From positions 1-6,992 of the forward strand of contig CAMAML010000061.1 in the NCBI GenBank assembly GCA_945836835.1: 6,992 bases of DNA, read 5' to 3'. The notes under the pieces are model-generated. The model searched no databases. It saw only the letters and a program-made list of their open reading frames with translations, and had not been told where the DNA came from. Each line of letters begins with the position of its first letter. The stretch's first letter is position 1. This document shows positions 5,849 to 6,992 of this stretch, piece after piece. Source of the DNA: an uncultured cyanobacterium (GTDB lineage Bacteria > Cyanobacteriota > Vampirovibrionia > Gastranaerophilales > Gastranaerophilaceae). A program made the translations under genes and the position numbers.

Positions 5849-5955
5849 GTACAGTTAGGGGGATCCGCCCCATGGTGGCAAGTCGCTTATATAAACGGTT
5901 GTTATTTGAGCAATGACTTGCCGAATACCAAAAGGATATGAAAGGACATTTAAAA
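5848..5955 (+). promoter_or_regulatory. Structured thrS mRNA leader, candidate ThrRS operator with threonine-anticodon-like loop
   Basis: Two hairpins can be drawn. The first is four G-C pairs, 5858-5861 with 5868-5871, around loop GATCCG. The second spans 5877-5922. Its outer stem is GGCAAGTC/GACTTGCC (5877-5884 with 5915-5922). A three-base bulge follows (5912-5914), then pairs 5885-5889 with 5907-5911 (one is a T-G wobble), a T-T mismatch, and four pairs 5891-5894 with 5902-5905. The seven-base loop is ACGGTTG (5895-5901). GGT is at loop positions 3-5, as a threonine anticodon (GGU) would be, although position 33 is C, not U. AAAGGA (5941-5946) and the ATG lie in unpaired sequence downstream. 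E. coli ThrRS represses its own mRNA through tRNA-Thr-like hairpins; the same here is inference. No U-tract follows the hairpin, so a transcription terminator is unlikely. Confidence 0.5.
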
Positions 5956-6992
5956 ATGGAAAAAAACAATGAAACACTCCATGTGCTGAGACACTCGACC
6001 TCGCACATCATGGCACAAGCCGTTCAAAAGCTGTTCCCTTCGGCAAAGTTGGCTATCGGACCGGCTACCGACACAGGGTTTTACTACGATTTTGACCTAA
6101 CAGACGGTCACGCTTTCACCGAAGATGATTTGGTTAAAATAGAAGAAGAGATGAAATCCATCATCAAGCAAAACCTCTCGTTTGAACGTTACGAAGTTGA
6201 AGATGTTGACGCAAAGATTGCTGAATTTAAGTCGCAAGGAGAAATCTACAAAGCGGAATTGCTTGAAGAACACAGAAACGACAACCCGACTTTGTACCTC
6301 ACAAAAGACAAAGACGGTAACGTATTGTTTAATGATCTTTGTGCGGGTCCTCACATCCCGAACACATCTTACATCAAGGGAAACGCAATCAAGTTGCTAA
6401 AGGTTGCGGGTGCTTACTGGAGAGGGAACGAAAAAAATAAGATGCTCCAAAGAATTTATGCAACGGTTTTCTGGACAAAAGAAGATTTGGCGGCATACTT
6501 AAACTTCTTGGAAGAGGCTGAAAAACGTGACCACAGAAAACTCGGAACAAAATTAGATCTGTTCTCGACAAGGGAAGAACTCGGCGGAGGGCTTGTCTTG
6601 TGGCACCCTAACCTTGCCGTAGTAAGAGAAGAAATCGAAAACTACTGGAGAAGCGAACACAGAAAACGCGGTTACGTAATAGTAAACACTCCGCACATCG
6701 CAAAATCCAAACTCTGGGAAATTTCGGGACACGCAGAGCATTACAGAGAAAACATGTTTTTTATCCAAAAAGACGAGGACTCGGACGATCAGTTTATCCT
6801 AAAACCTATGAACTGTCCGTTCCACATCCTCATTTATCAGGCAAACAGGCACTCCTACCGCTCATTACCGTTGAGAATGGCGGAATTGGGTACGGTTTAC
6901 AGAAAAGAAAAATCGGGGGCTTTGTCGGGCTTAACCCGTGTTCAAGGTTTCACCCAAGACGATGCTCACGTATTCTGTACGCCTGAACAAAG
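5956..6992 (+). CDS. thrS: Threonyl-tRNA synthetase, lacking the N-terminal TGS domain (3' end beyond window)
   Basis: A class II aminoacyl-tRNA synthetase that charges tRNA-Thr with threonine. The first 345 residues are present; the gene runs off the right edge and full length would be near 580. The N2 editing domain, which clears Ser-tRNA-Thr, has its signature residues His13 and His17 (HSTSH), and Cys129 and His133 (CAGPH). The catalytic domain starts near residue 195 (KLGTKLDLF, GGGLVLWHP). It shows zinc ligands Cys287 (MNCPFH) and His338 (DDAHVF), and the motif 2 region with YRKEKSGALSGLTRVQGF. The usual TGS domain of about 60 residues is absent: the protein begins a few residues before the editing domain, as I recall for cyanobacterial enzymes. 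The start at 5956 has AAAGGA nine bases upstream. An in-frame ATG at 5938 would add six residues but has GGA only one base before it. The leader suggests autoregulation. Confidence 0.96.
   Translation, partial: MEKNNETLHVLRHSTSHIMAQAVQKLFPSAKLAIGPATDTGFYYDFDLTDGHAFTEDDLVKIEEEMKSIIKQNLSFERYEVEDVDAKIAEFKSQGEIYKAELLEEHRNDNPTLYLTKDKDGNVLFNDLCAGPHIPNTSYIKGNAIKLLKVAGAYWRGNEKNKMLQRIYATVFWTKEDLAAYLNFLEEAEKRDHRKLGTKLDLFSTREELGGGLVLWHPNLAVVREEIENYWRSEHRKRGYVIVNTPHIAKSKLWEISGHAEHYRENMFFIQKDEDSDDQFILKPMNCPFHILIYQANRHSYRSLPLRMAELGTVYRKEKSGALSGLTRVQGFTQDDAHVFCTPEQ

Noticed and set aside
5857..5871. Possible T-box riboswitch in the thrS leader (sequence AGGGGGATCCGCC)
   Set aside because: It recalls the T-box consensus AGGGUGGNACCGCG only with a missing base and other changes. 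There is no room for a stem I with specifier loop after the predicted start, and no terminator follows.
5938..5955. Alternative thrS start at 5938
   Set aside because: It is in frame, but GGA ends only one base before this ATG. AAAGGA at 5941-5946 suits the start at 5956.

Overview
The window comes from an AT-rich bacterial chromosome. Housekeeping genes (lpd, lipA, thrS) are interleaved with accessory genes: a pilin-like surface protein and two overlapping two-gene cassettes. Two features point to the non-photosynthetic Cyanobacteria relatives (Melainabacteria/Gastranaerophilales). One is the prepilin signature FTLAEVLITL followed by a cysteine-containing C-terminal domain. The other is a threonyl-tRNA synthetase that starts directly at its editing domain without a TGS domain, as I recall for cyanobacterial enzymes. 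This placement is inference from motif memory; no rRNA or other marker is present.

Layout. Positions 1-122 hold a promoter with three short inverted repeats. It drives a 388-residue type IV pilin-like protein (123-1289, +), whose C-terminus looks lectin-like. Convergent with it, overlapping by 4 nt, is the end of a minus-strand cluster running from 3554 down to 1286: a small secreted protein, dihydrolipoamide dehydrogenase (lpd), a HEPN protein of the HI0074/HepT type, and a minimal nucleotidyltransferase of the MntA type. A divergent promoter region (3555-3693) separates this cluster from lipA (lipoyl synthase, 3694-4536, +). LipA makes the lipoyl cofactor and Lpd re-oxidises it on 2-oxoacid dehydrogenase or glycine cleavage complexes, so the divergent pair makes metabolic sense.

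Four bases after lipA, convergent with it, lies a second minus-strand pair (5759-4541): a 153-residue protein that I place tentatively in DUF6978, and a DUF1828/DUF1829 protein. They overlap by 8 nt. I know no established function for this pair; its compact form resembles toxin-antitoxin or defence cassettes. A 196-nt intergenic region (5760-5955) then holds back-to-back promoters and a structured leader for thrS, which runs off the right edge.

The leader contains a long imperfect hairpin (5877-5922) with a seven-base loop. The central GGU of that loop sits where a threonine anticodon would sit in a tRNA anticodon loop. This suggests autoregulation of ThrRS by tRNA mimicry, as known for E. 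coli thrS, and is the most interesting regulatory signal here. The other points to follow up are the possible hypervariable pilin C-terminus, the HEPN/MNT module inside the lpd cluster, the internally shortened Lpd, and the DUF6978-DUF1829 pair. I saw no rRNA, tRNA, CRISPR array, insertion sequence or convincing intrinsic terminator. No stretch longer than 300 bases lacks a gene.
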